Made by a program: the position numbers and the translations under genes. A stretch of 64,000 nt of DNA, from positions 248,001-312,000 of the forward strand of contig NZ_FMYY01000005.1 in assembly GCF_900101595.1 (NCBI RefSeq), written 5' to 3'. Shown in pieces: positions 16,393-25,572 of the stretch. Position 1 is the first letter of the stretch; every line of letters begins with the position of its first letter. The stretch comes from Paenibacillus sp. cl123 (GTDB taxonomy: Bacteria > Bacillota > Bacilli > Paenibacillales > NBRC-103111). The notes under the pieces were generated by a model. The model had not been told where the DNA came from, ran no database searches, and saw only the letters and a list, made by a program, of their open reading frames with translations.

Positions 16393-18507
16393 ATGCGGGT
16401 GGATTTTTGGTACCTTGGCAGGGCGGCGCTTGATCGCCTTCGCTTCGTTCATAAATTTATGCTGATCGGCTTCGTCGCCGCCTTGCCTGTCGCCTTGCTG
16501 CTGATGCAGCAGCTTGGCGGTTTGCGCGAAGATGTGCGGGTTGCGGAGATCGAGCTGCGGGGTGTCGCTTCGTTAAAGCTCGGGGACCGGCTATTGCCGG
16601 ATATGGGAAGATACCGGGCGGATCTGCAGTCGCAGTCGCTTGGAAGAGAGTCGTCGGCGGACATGCGTCAAACGCTGGAGAGCGGCATTGACGAGCAGCT
16701 CGGCATGCTATTGGAAGCGTCCCGAGCGATGGACAGACAGCCTGCCACGGACGAGACGCTTGCGCGGGCTTACGAGCAGTGGCAGGCGCTGAAATCGGCC
16801 GCTGCAGGGAGCGACACCTCCTCCGCCCTGCAGGCGGGCGAGCGTTTCGAGAAGGAGCTGCTCGCCTATGCGCATGAAGTGAAAAACCGCTCCGGTCTTA
16901 TTTTGGAGCGGCAGCTCGAGATGAACTATACGGTAGACAGCGCCGCTAACCAATATCCTTACTTTTGGAGCAAGCTGAACCGGGCGACGCTTATTGCGCT
17001 TGAGGGCAGCTCCAAGGGGCGCTTTTACAAGACGGAAATGAAGGACGAGCTTACGCAGCTCGCCGGCGAGCTGCGGACGTATCAGGAGAGCATGATGCGC
17101 AATGCGGATACGGCCGCGGCGAGCGGCGGGCCGAGCTATGACGGGTTAAATGCCGCACTGCGGGAGCAGCAGGACGCTTTGCGGTATTACACGGACCAGC
17201 TTCAAAACGGGCTGCTCAGCTCGGTGTTCGTCACGCTGACGCCAGAGCGGCTGCTTCGGGCGCATGAGGCTTTGTCCGAACACGCCATAAGCTCATACCG
17301 CCTGCATCTGGAGCTGCTGGAGGACAAGCTTCGCGAGAGGGCGCATTCAAGCCGGTTCACGATGGCGGCATCCGCAGCCGTGTCCGTTCTTGCGGTTGGC
17401 GCCGCCGCTTATTTGTTCGCGGCTTTGGCGGTCGGCCTGAGGAAAGGAATTGCCGCTCTGGAGCAGGTCTCTCAGGCGATGAGCGCGGGGGATTTGACCG
17501 TGAGCCTCAAGAACGGTTCGCGCGACGAGATGGGCCGGGTAGCAGCGGCTTTCGAGCTGCTGTCGAACTCCTACCGGCATGTCGTGCGTCAAAGCCGAGA
17601 TGCGGCCGAAGGCACGCTTGCTGCTTCGCTGGGCTTGCACACCGATAGCGAGGCCAGCGCGGCAGCGGCGGCGGCGGGTGCTTTCGCGCTGCAGGAGATC
17701 GCTTCGGGCTCGGAGCTACAGTCCCGCGGTATCCGCAGCTCCTTGACGGCGCTTAAGGAAATGGCCGCGGGCACGATCAAGATAGCCGAGTCGACTCAGG
17801 TCGTGTCGGAGTCAGCCGTCATGACTGCGCAGCTGTCGCACAAAGGGAACTCGGCGATCGGCACGACCGATCAGCAATTGCGGCTCGTCAGAAATAATAT
17901 CGCCGGCACCGCCGAAACGATCAACCGGCTCGCTGACTTGTCCGTCAGCATCGAACGGGTCGTCGGCAGCATCTCCGAAATGGCAGCGCAAACGCAGCTG
18001 CTGGCACTGAATGCGTCGATCGAGGCGGCCAGGGCGGGGGAGCACGGCAGAGGGTTCCACGTCGTCGCCGAGGAAGTGCGCAAGCTGGCCGGGGGTTCTT
18101 CCAGTGCAGCCAAGCAGATTGCGCGCCTTGCCTCCGACATTAAGCTAAGCTGCGGAGAGGCGGCCAGGCAGATTGCGTCTGATTTGCGGGAAGCCGATAA
18201 AGGAGCTGACTATATCGGCGAGACAAGGACGTTGTTCGGCAACATATTGAGCTCGGCCGAGCTTGTTGCCGAACAGATGCAGGAAGTGTCGGCCATTACC
18301 GAGCAGCTCTCGGCAGGAGCGGGGCAAATAACGGCGGCCATGGAAGAGACGGCCGGCATATCCCGCCAAGCGGCGACGCGTTCCAGCCAAGCCGCTTCGA
18401 CCTACGAGGAACAATTGCAATCGATCCGGCGGATATCCGAATCTTCCGGCGAACTCAAGCGCTCAGCGGAGGAGCTGCACAGATTGCTTGCCGCCTACAA
18501 GGTATAG
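16393..18507 (+). CDS. Methyl-accepting chemotaxis protein
   Basis: 704 residues. The first membrane segment is at about 18-34, followed by a helical four-bundle-type extracellular sensor (about 35-318), a second membrane segment at about 321-347, a HAMP domain, and a C-terminal signalling domain whose hairpin tip reads [20 protein letters not shown] (about 530-550), then [16 protein letters not shown]. It couples ligand sensing to CheA/CheW. The start is uncertain: ATG 16393 is only 1-2 bp after GGGGGA, whereas an in-frame GTG at 16399 has normal spacing. No che genes are nearby. The preceding transporter and kinase suggest taxis toward the same nutrient, but nothing proves it. Confidence 0.85.
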   Translation: MRVDFWYLGRAALDRLRFVHKFMLIGFVAALPVALLLMQQLGGLREDVRVAEIELRGVASLKLGDRLLPDMGRYRADLQSQSLGRESSADMRQTLESGIDEQLGMLLEASRAMDRQPATDETLARAYEQWQALKSAAAGSDTSSALQAGERFEKELLAYAHEVKNRSGLILERQLEMNYTVDSAANQYPYFWSKLNRATLIALEGSSKGRFYKTEMKDELTQLAGELRTYQESMMRNADTAAASGGPSYDGLNAALREQQDALRYYTDQLQNGLLSSVFVTLTPERLLRAHEALSEHAISSYRLHLELLEDKLRERAHSSRFTMAASAAVSVLAVGAAAYLFAALAVGLRKGIAALEQVSQAMSAGDLTVSLKNGSRDEMGRVAAAFELLSNSYRHVVRQSRDAAEGTLAASLGLHTDSEASAAAAAAGAFALQEIASGSELQSRGIRSSLTALKEMAAGTIKIAESTQVVSESAVMTAQLSHKGNSAIGTTDQQLRLVRNNIAGTAETINRLADLSVSIERVVGSISEMAAQTQLLALNASIEAARAGEHGRGFHVVAEEVRKLAGGSSSAAKQIARLASDIKLSCGEAARQIASDLREADKGADYIGETRTLFGNILSSAELVAEQMQEVSAITEQLSAGAGQITAAMEETAGISRQAATRSSQAASTYEEQLQSIRRISESSGELKRSAEELHRLLAAYKV

Positions 18508-18555
18508 GCTGTTACAATAGTTTGACAAAATCAAAGAAAACGAGGAGCCTAAACG

Positions 18556-18993
18556 ATGAACGACTGTCAAATATGCCGGAAGCATGAGCAAGACGATCCT
18601 TATTTTGTTGCGGAGAAGGGGGCTTACCGGATTTATCACTCGCTGCTGCAGTCCCAATTGCTCGGTTACTTGTACGTGGAGCCGAAGCGCCACGTCGAGA
18701 GGTGGGCGGAGCTTGGGGCGGAGGAGCGCCGCCAGCTGCCGGAGCTGATTGCAGAGCTTGAGCAATGGCTCGGAGCGGAAGTCGATGCGCGCAAAATTTA
18801 CACGCTTACGATCGGCGAAACGGTCAGGCATCTGCATATGCACATCATCCCAAGGAGCGGAAGCTCCGTGCTCGATTCGATGGACCTGATCCAGCAGGTA
18901 GCCATTCGTAAAGGCGCTTTCGGCCCGGTGCCTGTGCAGGAGCGGCAAATTGCCGAGCTGACCGCAAAGCTGCGGGCGTCGCTTGCCGATTGA
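18556..18993 (+). CDS. HIT-family nucleotide hydrolase
   Basis: 145 residues. The histidine triad is exact: His92-Leu-His94-Met-His96 followed by II (HLHMHII). An N-terminal pair, CQIC, resembles the zinc-binding cysteines seen in some HIT proteins. Family members hydrolyse dinucleoside polyphosphates or nucleotidyl adducts in the cytoplasm through a covalent nucleotidyl-histidine. It starts behind ACGAGGAGC. It has no functional link to its neighbours that can be seen. Confidence 0.88.
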   Translation: MNDCQICRKHEQDDPYFVAEKGAYRIYHSLLQSQLLGYLYVEPKRHVERWAELGAEERRQLPELIAELEQWLGAEVDARKIYTLTIGETVRHLHMHIIPRSGSSVLDSMDLIQQVAIRKGAFGPVPVQERQIAELTAKLRASLAD

Positions 18994-19457
18994 CGGTCAT
19001 CTTTGCCCCGCAAGGAGCAGTCCGATTGCAGTCGGCAATGGAGACGGCTGCGCCGCTTGGACGCATATTAATTGCCATTCCGGGAAAGACTGTCCTCAGC
19101 TGAGCGTGGGTGATTTTCAAGAATTTGCCGCGCGGCGGTGCTTGGCAGGCAGTACATCTCGCGTTCGTATCCGCAACGCTGCGCCTCGTAGCCTGACGGC
19201 GGGAGGCCGCCTTGCGTTGCCTGCCTTGCCCTTGCCACGAAGGTGCCGTTTTTGCATCCGCATTAACCAAGCATGCCGTTGGAATTTTTCGACCGGGCAT
19301 GCTTTCTTGCTTGCCTGATGACGTTGGCCCCCATCTTCATAAAGTTTTCACTAGCTCTTCATGGTTCCTTCATGAAAGAAGAAACAAATAGTGGTATGAT
19401 CTGTTTATGCCAGTTTTTATCACCCAATTACACTAAAATCTTAGGAGGAATTCAACA
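18994..19457. other. Intergenic region upstream of ahpC
   Basis: 464 bp with no credible gene. A hairpin AAGCATGCC (19269-19277) with its complement at 19296-19304 is followed by TTCTTGCTTG and may terminate the HIT transcript. An extended -10 element, TGGTATGAT, lies at 19392-19400 and probably drives ahpC; no good -35 box or PerR-type palindrome was found. The rest holds nothing I recognise. Confidence 0.5.
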
Positions 19458-20021
19458 ATGTCTCTTATTGGAACAGAAGTATTGCCGTTTAAAGCATCCG
19501 CCTACCACAATGGTAAGTTTATCGAAGTTAGCGAAGCCGACTTCAAAGGCAAATGGAGTGTAGTTTGCTTCTACCCTGCGGATTTCACTTTTGTCTGCCC
19601 AACCGAGCTGGAGGACCTGCAAAACCAGTACGAAACTTTGAAGGGCCTTGGCGTTGAAGTATACTCCGTGTCGACGGACACCCACTTTACGCACAAGGCT
19701 TGGCATGACAGCTCCGAGACGATCGGCAAAATCACTTACATCATGATTGGCGATCCTTCCCATACGATCTCCCGCAACTTCGATGTGCTGATCGAAGCTG
19801 ACGGTCTGGCGGACCGCGGCACATTCATCATCGATCCGGACGGCGTTATCCAGACGGTTGAGATCAATGCCGGCGGCATCGGCCGCGATGCAAGCATTCT
19901 GGTCAGCAAGATCAAGGCTGCCCAATATGTGCGCAACAATCCAGGCGAGGTTTGCCCGGCGAAATGGCAAGAAGGCGGCAAAACGCTTAAGCCTAGCCTT
20001 GATCTCGTAGGCAAGATCTAA
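19458..20021 (+). CDS. ahpC: Alkyl hydroperoxide reductase subunit C (typical 2-Cys peroxiredoxin)
   Basis: 187 residues. The peroxidatic Cys47 lies in [10 protein letters not shown] and the resolving Cys166 in GEVCPAKW, the same layout and length as AhpC of Escherichia coli and Bacillus. It reduces H2O2 and organic peroxides and is recycled by AhpF, encoded 10 bp downstream. AGGAGGA precedes ATG 19458 at normal spacing. The protein is cytoplasmic. Confidence 0.97.
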   Translation: MSLIGTEVLPFKASAYHNGKFIEVSEADFKGKWSVVCFYPADFTFVCPTELEDLQNQYETLKGLGVEVYSVSTDTHFTHKAWHDSSETIGKITYIMIGDPSHTISRNFDVLIEADGLADRGTFIIDPDGVIQTVEINAGGIGRDASILVSKIKAAQYVRNNPGEVCPAKWQEGGKTLKPSLDLVGKI

Positions 20022-20031
20022 GAGGCCTGCC

Positions 20032-21561
20032 ATGATACTGGATGCGGATATTAAGGCACAATTAAACCAATACCTTCAGCTCATGGAAGGCGATGTGCTG
20101 ATCAAGGTGAGCGCAGGTTCTGATCCGGTATCGACGGATATGCTTGCCCTAATGGATGAGCTGTCCGGCATGTCTTCCCGCATTGCAGTAGAGAAGGCAT
20201 CCTTGCCTAGAACGCCCAGCTTCAGTGTGAATCGTGTGGGAGAGGATACCGGCGTCACGTTCGCCGGCATCCCTCTCGGCCACGAATTTACCTCGCTGGT
20301 GCTTGCTCTGCTGCAGGTCAGCGGCCGGGCGCCGAAGGTCGAGCAGGCTGTCATTGACCAGGTGAAGCGTCTCAGCGGCGAATACCACTTTGAATCGTTC
20401 ATCAGCCTGAGCTGTCACAATTGTCCCGATGTCGTACAGGCGCTGAACCTGATGAGCATTCTCAACCCGGGCATTACCCATACGATGATTGACGGAGCTG
20501 CGTTCAAGGAAGAAGCCGAAAGCAGGAACGTCATGGCGGTGCCGTCCGTCTACCTGAATGGCGAGTTCTTCGGCAGCGGACGCATGGAGCTTGAAGAGAT
20601 CATCTCCAAGCTGGGCCAGGCTCCGGATGCTTCGCAGTTCGCCGACAAGGAGCCGTACGACGTGCTTGTGGTCGGAGGGGGCCCTGCCGGCGCAAGCGCG
20701 GCGATCTATGCGGCGCGCAAAGGTATCCGTACAGGCATCGTCGCCGAGCGCTTCGGCGGGCAGGTGATGGATACGGTCGGGATCGAGAACTTTATCAGCG
20801 TGAAGTATACCGAGGGCGCCAAGCTCGCAGCGAGTCTGGAAGAGCATGTCAAGGAATACAACGTTGATATTATGAAAGCCCAGCGCGCCAAGCGGCTGGA
20901 GAAGAAGGAGCTCGTCGAGGTGGAGCTTGAGAACGGCGCTGTGCTGAAAAGCAAGGCCGTAATCATATCCACCGGCGCCCGCTGGCGCAATGTCGGCGTT
21001 CCCGGCGAAGCGGAGTTCAAAAACAAAGGCGTCGCGTACTGTCCGCATTGCGACGGCCCGTTGTTTGCCGGCAAGCATGTGGCGGTTATCGGCGGAGGCA
21101 ACTCCGGCATCGAAGCGGCCATCGATCTGGCCGGCATCGTGAGCCATGTCACCGTGCTGGAGTTTATGCCGGAGCTGAAGGCGGACGAAGTGCTGCAGAA
21201 GCGGCTCTACAGCCTGCCGAACGTGACGGTCCACAAAAACGTCCAAACCAAGGAAATTACCGGTACGGACAAAGTAAACGGCATCTCTTATATCGAGCGC
21301 GATACCGGAGCGGTTCAGCATATTGAACTGCAGGGCGTGTTTGTGCAGATCGGGCTTGTTCCCAACACCGACTGGCTCGCCGATACGGTTGAGCGCACTC
21401 GGATGGGCGAGATCGTGGTCAACAGTCATGGAGCTACGGATGTACCTGGCGTGTTTGCCGCGGGCGATTGCACGAACAGTCCTTATAAGCAGATTATTAT
21501 TTCGATGGGATCAGGCGCAACTGCAGCCCTGGGCGCATTCGATTATTTGATCCGCAATTAA
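20032..21561 (+). CDS. ahpF: Alkyl hydroperoxide reductase subunit F (NADH:peroxiredoxin reductase)
   Basis: 509 residues. The N-terminal tandem thioredoxin-fold domain carries CHNC (128-131); the flavoprotein part has the FAD loop VVGGGPAGASAAIYAARKG, the second redox pair CPHC (337-340), the NADH loop VIGGGNSGIEAAIDLAG, and the C-terminal FAD motif VFAAGDCTNSPYKQ. It transfers electrons from NADH to AhpC and is co-transcribed with it. Confidence 0.97.
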   Translation: MILDADIKAQLNQYLQLMEGDVLIKVSAGSDPVSTDMLALMDELSGMSSRIAVEKASLPRTPSFSVNRVGEDTGVTFAGIPLGHEFTSLVLALLQVSGRAPKVEQAVIDQVKRLSGEYHFESFISLSCHNCPDVVQALNLMSILNPGITHTMIDGAAFKEEAESRNVMAVPSVYLNGEFFGSGRMELEEIISKLGQAPDASQFADKEPYDVLVVGGGPAGASAAIYAARKGIRTGIVAERFGGQVMDTVGIENFISVKYTEGAKLAASLEEHVKEYNVDIMKAQRAKRLEKKELVEVELENGAVLKSKAVIISTGARWRNVGVPGEAEFKNKGVAYCPHCDGPLFAGKHVAVIGGGNSGIEAAIDLAGIVSHVTVLEFMPELKADEVLQKRLYSLPNVTVHKNVQTKEITGTDKVNGISYIERDTGAVQHIELQGVFVQIGLVPNTDWLADTVERTRMGEIVVNSHGATDVPGVFAAGDCTNSPYKQIIISMGSGATAALGAFDYLIRN

Positions 21562-21583
21562 TCTTGGAGCGCTCTCGATGGGA

Positions 21584-21632
21584 GCACAGCAAAAAAAACG
21601 CAGCCAATGAGGCTGCGTTTTTTTTGCTGTGC
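21584..21632 (+). terminator. Bidirectional-type terminator after ahpF
   Basis: A perfect 22-bp inverted repeat (21584-21605 with 21611-21632) around the loop AATGA. The stem includes an A8/T8 tract, so either strand yields a GC stem followed by T residues. Confidence 0.9.
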
Positions 21633-21886
21633 GATTCGTCGGATTCCGAGTATAAAATCCACCCGGTTGGCAACCAAAGAAAGATTTGTGCGAAGTATCC
21701 GATGCTGCTTAGAGCTTCCGTCAGGTGAGTCCTAAGTTGCAGCATAAACCAAGCGAAAAGGTGCTTTCCCCTCATCAAAAGAAAGCCGCGCCTTGTTCCT
21801 TCCAAATAAAATAATCAATGAATTGAATATATATAAATATATATGTATAATTACTCACGTGTATTTCAATGACAAGGAGTGGGACA

Positions 21887-22831
21887 ATGACGTACAGCAT
21901 ATTTGTGGACGGACAGTCGGGGACAACAGGCTTAAAAATACATGATTATTTATCCAAGATTCCTGACATTGAAGTCATCCAAGTGGAAGACGACAAACGA
22001 AAAGATTACGAAACACGTAAAGCTTGCATCAATGAAGCGGATCTCGTCTTCCTATGTCTCCCGGATTCCGCTTCAAGGGAGTCCGTATCGATGGTCAGCA
22101 ATCCGAAAACTAAAATCATTGATGCGAGTACGGCGTTTAGGACCAATCAGGAATGGACGTACGGATTGCCGGAATTACATAAGGATCACCGCAGCTCAAT
22201 TCGGCATTCCTCCCGAGTTAGTGTCCCCGGCTGTCATGCGACAGGGTATATTTTAGCTATCCAGCCTCTTGTAGCGGAAGGCATCATACCGAGAGATTAC
22301 CCGGCGTCTTGTTACTCGCTGACCGGATATAGCGGCGGAGGTAAGAAGCTTATAGCGGAATATCAGCATTCGGATAAGGAACAGCTTTTTGCGCCAAGAC
22401 CTTATGCCCTTACCCTTAACCACAAGCATCGCCCCGAAATGCAGCTTTATTCAGGCTTGGACGCAGCACCGCTTTTTACTCCGATAGTCGGAAACTATTA
22501 TCAAGGAGATGCGGTTTGCATACCTTTGCATCCTCGGCTTTTTAATAAGCATGTAACGCCCAGAGATGTTCAAGAACTGCTTGCCTCAACCTATAGCGAC
22601 GAACGGTTTGTCCGCGTGATCCCTTTTGATTCTGAGGCTTATCTTGAAGACGGCTATTTTCCTCTCATGTCGTGCAATCATACGAATAATTTGGACATCT
22701 TTGTTTTCGGCCATGAGGATGAAATTCTGCTTGTGTCCAGATTTGATAATTTGGGCAAAGGAGCCTCAGGTGCGGCCATTCAAAATATGAACATTATGCT
22801 TGGATTCGACGAGGGTACAGGACTGGAGTAA
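21887..22831 (+). CDS. argC: N-acetyl-gamma-glutamyl-phosphate reductase, short type
   Basis: 314 residues, the length of the shorter (type 2) ArgC subclass. It has an N-terminal NADP-binding region (VDGQSGTTGLKIHDYL), CLPDSASRE, the nucleophile Cys116 in VPGCHATGY, and a C-terminal FDNLGKGASGAAIQNMN. It reduces N-acetylglutamyl phosphate in arginine synthesis. ATG 21887 follows AAGGAGTGG; an ATG at 21869 lacks a ribosome binding site. No other arg gene is nearby. Its base composition is visibly more AT-rich than its neighbours, suggesting separate origin. An AT-rich stretch at about 21826-21851 with TATAAT at 21846-21851 may be the promoter. Confidence 0.88.
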   Translation: MTYSIFVDGQSGTTGLKIHDYLSKIPDIEVIQVEDDKRKDYETRKACINEADLVFLCLPDSASRESVSMVSNPKTKIIDASTAFRTNQEWTYGLPELHKDHRSSIRHSSRVSVPGCHATGYILAIQPLVAEGIIPRDYPASCYSLTGYSGGGKKLIAEYQHSDKEQLFAPRPYALTLNHKHRPEMQLYSGLDAAPLFTPIVGNYYQGDAVCIPLHPRLFNKHVTPRDVQELLASTYSDERFVRVIPFDSEAYLEDGYFPLMSCNHTNNLDIFVFGHEDEILLVSRFDNLGKGASGAAIQNMNIMLGFDEGTGLE

Positions 22832-22850
22832 GGGAAGCAGAGGGCAGAGC

Positions 22851-22873
22851 GGAGGAAGCAAGCGGCTTCCTCC
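22851..22873. other. Hairpin between argC and a convergent AraC gene
   Basis: GGAGGAAGC (22851-22859) pairs perfectly with 22865-22873 around a 5-nt loop. No T run follows on either strand. It lies between two convergent genes and may act as a weak shared terminator. Confidence 0.45.
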
Positions 22874-22969
22874 CGGAGCTTCCTTGGATTTGGCCGACTC
22901 GTACCATTCCATTAAGCAGCTTGGGGGTGATCCTGGTCCCGACCTCCCTAAGCCTGCTACTGCCACCCT

Positions 22970-23848
22970 TTACCTGTAAATATGCTTCATGTAAGCAGAA
23001 GGGGGCTCGCCCAGTACCTTCTTGAATACCCTTGTAAAATAAAAAGGGTTGTGATAACCGAGCCGTTCGCTGATCTCCGCAATATTAAGCGAGGTGGTGC
23101 GCATCAGCTGGATCGCGCGATTCATGCGCAGCCGGGTATGCACCTCAATGATCGTTTGACCGGTGCGTCTGGCGAACAGGGAGGAGAGATGGCTGTAATT
23201 CAAGCCCATATAGACCGCCAAGCTGCCGGCATCGAATTCCTCCGAAGCATGCCGGGCCAAATAATCCATGATACGCGCAACATGCGCTTCCGCTTTACCG
23301 GCGTGCGTTCCTTCCCGCGAGGGGGACGGCGAATGCTGCTGAAGCCCGATAAACAGCCGGTAAGCCTCCAGGCTTGCTTCCGTCATCCGGTAAGGATTCG
23401 GTTTCGGCTGAATATAGCTTTCGTACATCGCGCTAAGCCGGGTTTCCGTTTCCGCATGCAGGGACGCTTTCCCGAATTTGGGCAGAGGAATCTGAACCTG
23501 ATAATGCTGCGGTGTCACATACTCCAGCTCCGGCACGAGACTGGGTGCTTGGTAGCCCACATTGTCATCACAGCGCACATGGAAATGAATCCACCACCAG
23601 GACGTACCCGGAGCTGTCACTCGCTTCCCCCAATGATGAAGTCCGCTTCGCAGAAATAAATGCTCCCGTTCCCCGACGAAGTACTCCGTCCCTTCTTCTA
23701 TGACCTGCATGCACCCCTCTGAGACAAAGAGAAACACCTCGTAATCGACGATCCGATCCGGATGCGTATACCAATCCTCCGTGCGGTTATGGCCCATATC
23801 CCGGAGGAGGGGGAAGCGGTCCGCGGTTAAATAAAGATTAGGCTCCAT
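22970..23848 (-). CDS. AraC-family transcriptional regulator
   Basis: 292 residues on the minus strand. An N-terminal cupin-like AraC_binding domain (about 1-150, with EVFLFVSEGCMQVIEEG and HLFLRSGLHHWGKR) binds a sugar-type ligand; the C-terminal double helix-turn-helix occupies about 190-290 (LAVYMGLNYSHLSSLFARRTGQ, IAEISERLGYHNPFYFTRVFKK). The start at 23848 is chosen for GAGGAGA upstream; the frame stays open 18 codons further. It is divergent from the GH28 gene at 23989 and probably controls the GH28-lyase-GH97 group through the shared 140-bp region. Confidence 0.9.
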   Translation of the reverse strand: MEPNLYLTADRFPLLRDMGHNRTEDWYTHPDRIVDYEVFLFVSEGCMQVIEEGTEYFVGEREHLFLRSGLHHWGKRVTAPGTSWWWIHFHVRCDDNVGYQAPSLVPELEYVTPQHYQVQIPLPKFGKASLHAETETRLSAMYESYIQPKPNPYRMTEASLEAYRLFIGLQQHSPSPSREGTHAGKAEAHVARIMDYLARHASEEFDAGSLAVYMGLNYSHLSSLFARRTGQTIIEVHTRLRMNRAIQLMRTTSLNIAEISERLGYHNPFYFTRVFKKVLGEPPSAYMKHIYR

Positions 23849-23880
23849 GTCCGTCTCCTCGCTTAAAAGTGTTCGCTCTA

Positions 23881-23971
23881 ACAAAAAAAGTATAGGTAAC
23901 ATGAAAATTATGCATTCAAACCTTAACTGCTTATGCCTAACATATAGGATATAGCAAAAAAAGTCGAGGTA
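23881..23971. promoter_or_regulatory. Divergent control region with 18-bp direct repeats
   Basis: ACAAAAAAAGTATAGGTA (23881-23898) and GCAAAAAAAGTCGAGGTA (23954-23971) match at 15 of 18 positions and lie 73 bp apart between the divergent AraC and GH28 genes. AraC regulators often bind direct repeats, so this is a candidate site for the adjacent regulator. No consensus sigma-A promoter is visible toward the GH28 gene. Confidence 0.5.
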
Positions 23972-23988
23972 CGATGGAGGAAGAGACG

Positions 23989-25347
23989 ATGCAGGATAGA
24001 TTTGAAGTCAAAGATTACGGGGCTGCAGGCGACGGCGTCACGGTGGACACGAAAGCGATTCAGCAAGCGATCGACGCTTGCTTTGCAGCCGGCGGCGGTT
24101 ACGTCGTGCTGGCGGGCGGGACCTTTGTGTCAGGTACGCTGTTCCTGAAATCCAACGTTTATTTGCAGGTGAATTCGTCGGCCATACTGCTGGCGAATCC
24201 CGACATAGGCGATTATCCGGACGGGACGCATTATAACCGCTATACCAATGAAACGTATATGGATAAATGCTTGATTTATGCCGAGGATGCTGCGAATATC
24301 GGCGTTATCGGACAAGGCGAGATTAACGGCAACGCCGAATGCTTCCCGAATGAAGGCAGCATATACCGCCCGATGATGATGCGGTTTCTTCGCTGCCGCA
24401 ACATTCATGTCAAGGGCTTGCGGCTCCATAACGCGCCGGCCTGGACAACGGCTTTTCTGGACAGCGCATATATTTGGTGCGAGAGCCTGGACATCCGCAA
24501 CGACAAGCGATACAACGGGGACGGCCTTGATTATGACGGCTGTCAAAACGTCTTTATCTCTAACTGCTATATTAGGGGGACGGATGATAATCTTTGTCTG
24601 CAAGCCAGCAGTAAACAATATCCGATGAAAAATGTGCATATTACAAACTGCCACTTTACCTCTATCTGCGCGGCTGTTCGCATCGGGCTGAAATCCGTGG
24701 GCGATATTTCGAATGTCGCGATCCACAACTGTACGTTCGAAAACGTATGGCGGGAAGGGATCAAAATCGAATGCACGGAAGGCGGCAGCATTACCGATAT
24801 CGTGGCTCAGGGCCTTGTCATGCGGAATGTCACCCGGCCGATCTTTATTATCCTGAACAACCGTCTGAACCGGATCGGTTCGTCGGTCGGACTTGACGAG
24901 ATGCCGGCGATCGGCACGCTGGAGCGGATTACGTTATCGGATATTTTAGCGACCGATGACGACGAGATGTTCAATACCCATTACCGCTTAGCCAAGGATA
25001 TCATGGGCTGCCCTTCGTTCAACGGCATACGGGTCGATGCCTGCGACAGCCATCCGATACGCGATTTGACGCTGCGCAATATCACTTACACCTTCGTCGG
25101 CGGCGTGAGGAAAGAAGACATTCCCGCCGAATACCCGAAGGTATGGGATATGCGGCATGACCATCCGGAGAAAGTGTCCGAGAATTACTATCCGAACTGG
25201 AGCAGAGCGACATTTATGGATATCCGCAATGTCGAGCGGCTTATCCTGGACGGGCTGAAGCTTCACGCCATGACCGAGGATACAAGAGACTCGGTTGTCA
25301 TGGAGAACTGCAAGACTCTCAAAGAAGATATCATGGAATATCAATAG
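23989..25347 (+). CDS. Glycoside hydrolase family 28 protein (galacturonidase-like), cytoplasmic
   Basis: 452 residues forming a right-handed beta-helix, typical of GH28. The N-terminal DYGAAGDGVTVDTKAIQQAID is the usual family opening. Catalytic acids follow the polygalacturonase spacing exactly: Asp178 (NGDG) and Asp199/Asp200 (GTDDN), 21 and 22 residues apart. The usual GHG histidine is replaced by Ala (CAAVRIG), and the RIK motif survives only as GIK. There is no signal peptide, so it acts on imported oligosaccharides, probably releasing a terminal galacturonate or rhamnose-type residue. ATG 23989 follows GGAGGAAG; ATG 23974 has no ribosome binding site. A terminator follows at 25370. Confidence 0.85.
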   Translation: MQDRFEVKDYGAAGDGVTVDTKAIQQAIDACFAAGGGYVVLAGGTFVSGTLFLKSNVYLQVNSSAILLANPDIGDYPDGTHYNRYTNETYMDKCLIYAEDAANIGVIGQGEINGNAECFPNEGSIYRPMMMRFLRCRNIHVKGLRLHNAPAWTTAFLDSAYIWCESLDIRNDKRYNGDGLDYDGCQNVFISNCYIRGTDDNLCLQASSKQYPMKNVHITNCHFTSICAAVRIGLKSVGDISNVAIHNCTFENVWREGIKIECTEGGSITDIVAQGLVMRNVTRPIFIILNNRLNRIGSSVGLDEMPAIGTLERITLSDILATDDDEMFNTHYRLAKDIMGCPSFNGIRVDACDSHPIRDLTLRNITYTFVGGVRKEDIPAEYPKVWDMRHDHPEKVSENYYPNWSRATFMDIRNVERLILDGLKLHAMTEDTRDSVVMENCKTLKEDIMEYQ

Positions 25348-25369
25348 AAGCGGGAATAGACGTGGAAAT

Positions 25370-25402
25370 AGGGGCGCGAGTCGATTCGCGTCCCTGTTTT
25401 TA
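25370..25402 (+). terminator. Intrinsic terminator after the GH28 gene
   Basis: An AGGG-GCGCGA / TCGCG-TCCCT stem with a small internal mismatch is followed by GTTTTTAT. The remaining bases to 25572 hold no gene and no clear promoter was identified in them. Confidence 0.75.
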
Positions 25403-25572
25403 TGCGGCGGCTGTGCGCTGATCGTTATAATTCGAGCCGTTGAGTATATTTTAATGTTTCGTGAGAGCTTGGCATGTCCTTAAACTCAATAATCGGGGAT
25501 CAGGCTTGGGCAGAGAGTCCGCAGGGAGCCGGAACGGCTCTAAAGTGAAGGAAGATTGGGAGGTTTTGCAGC

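Noticed and set aside
21826-21851. Possible arginine-repressor box before argC
   Set aside because: The stretch is simply AT-rich (repeated TATA) and matches the ARG consensus only loosely.
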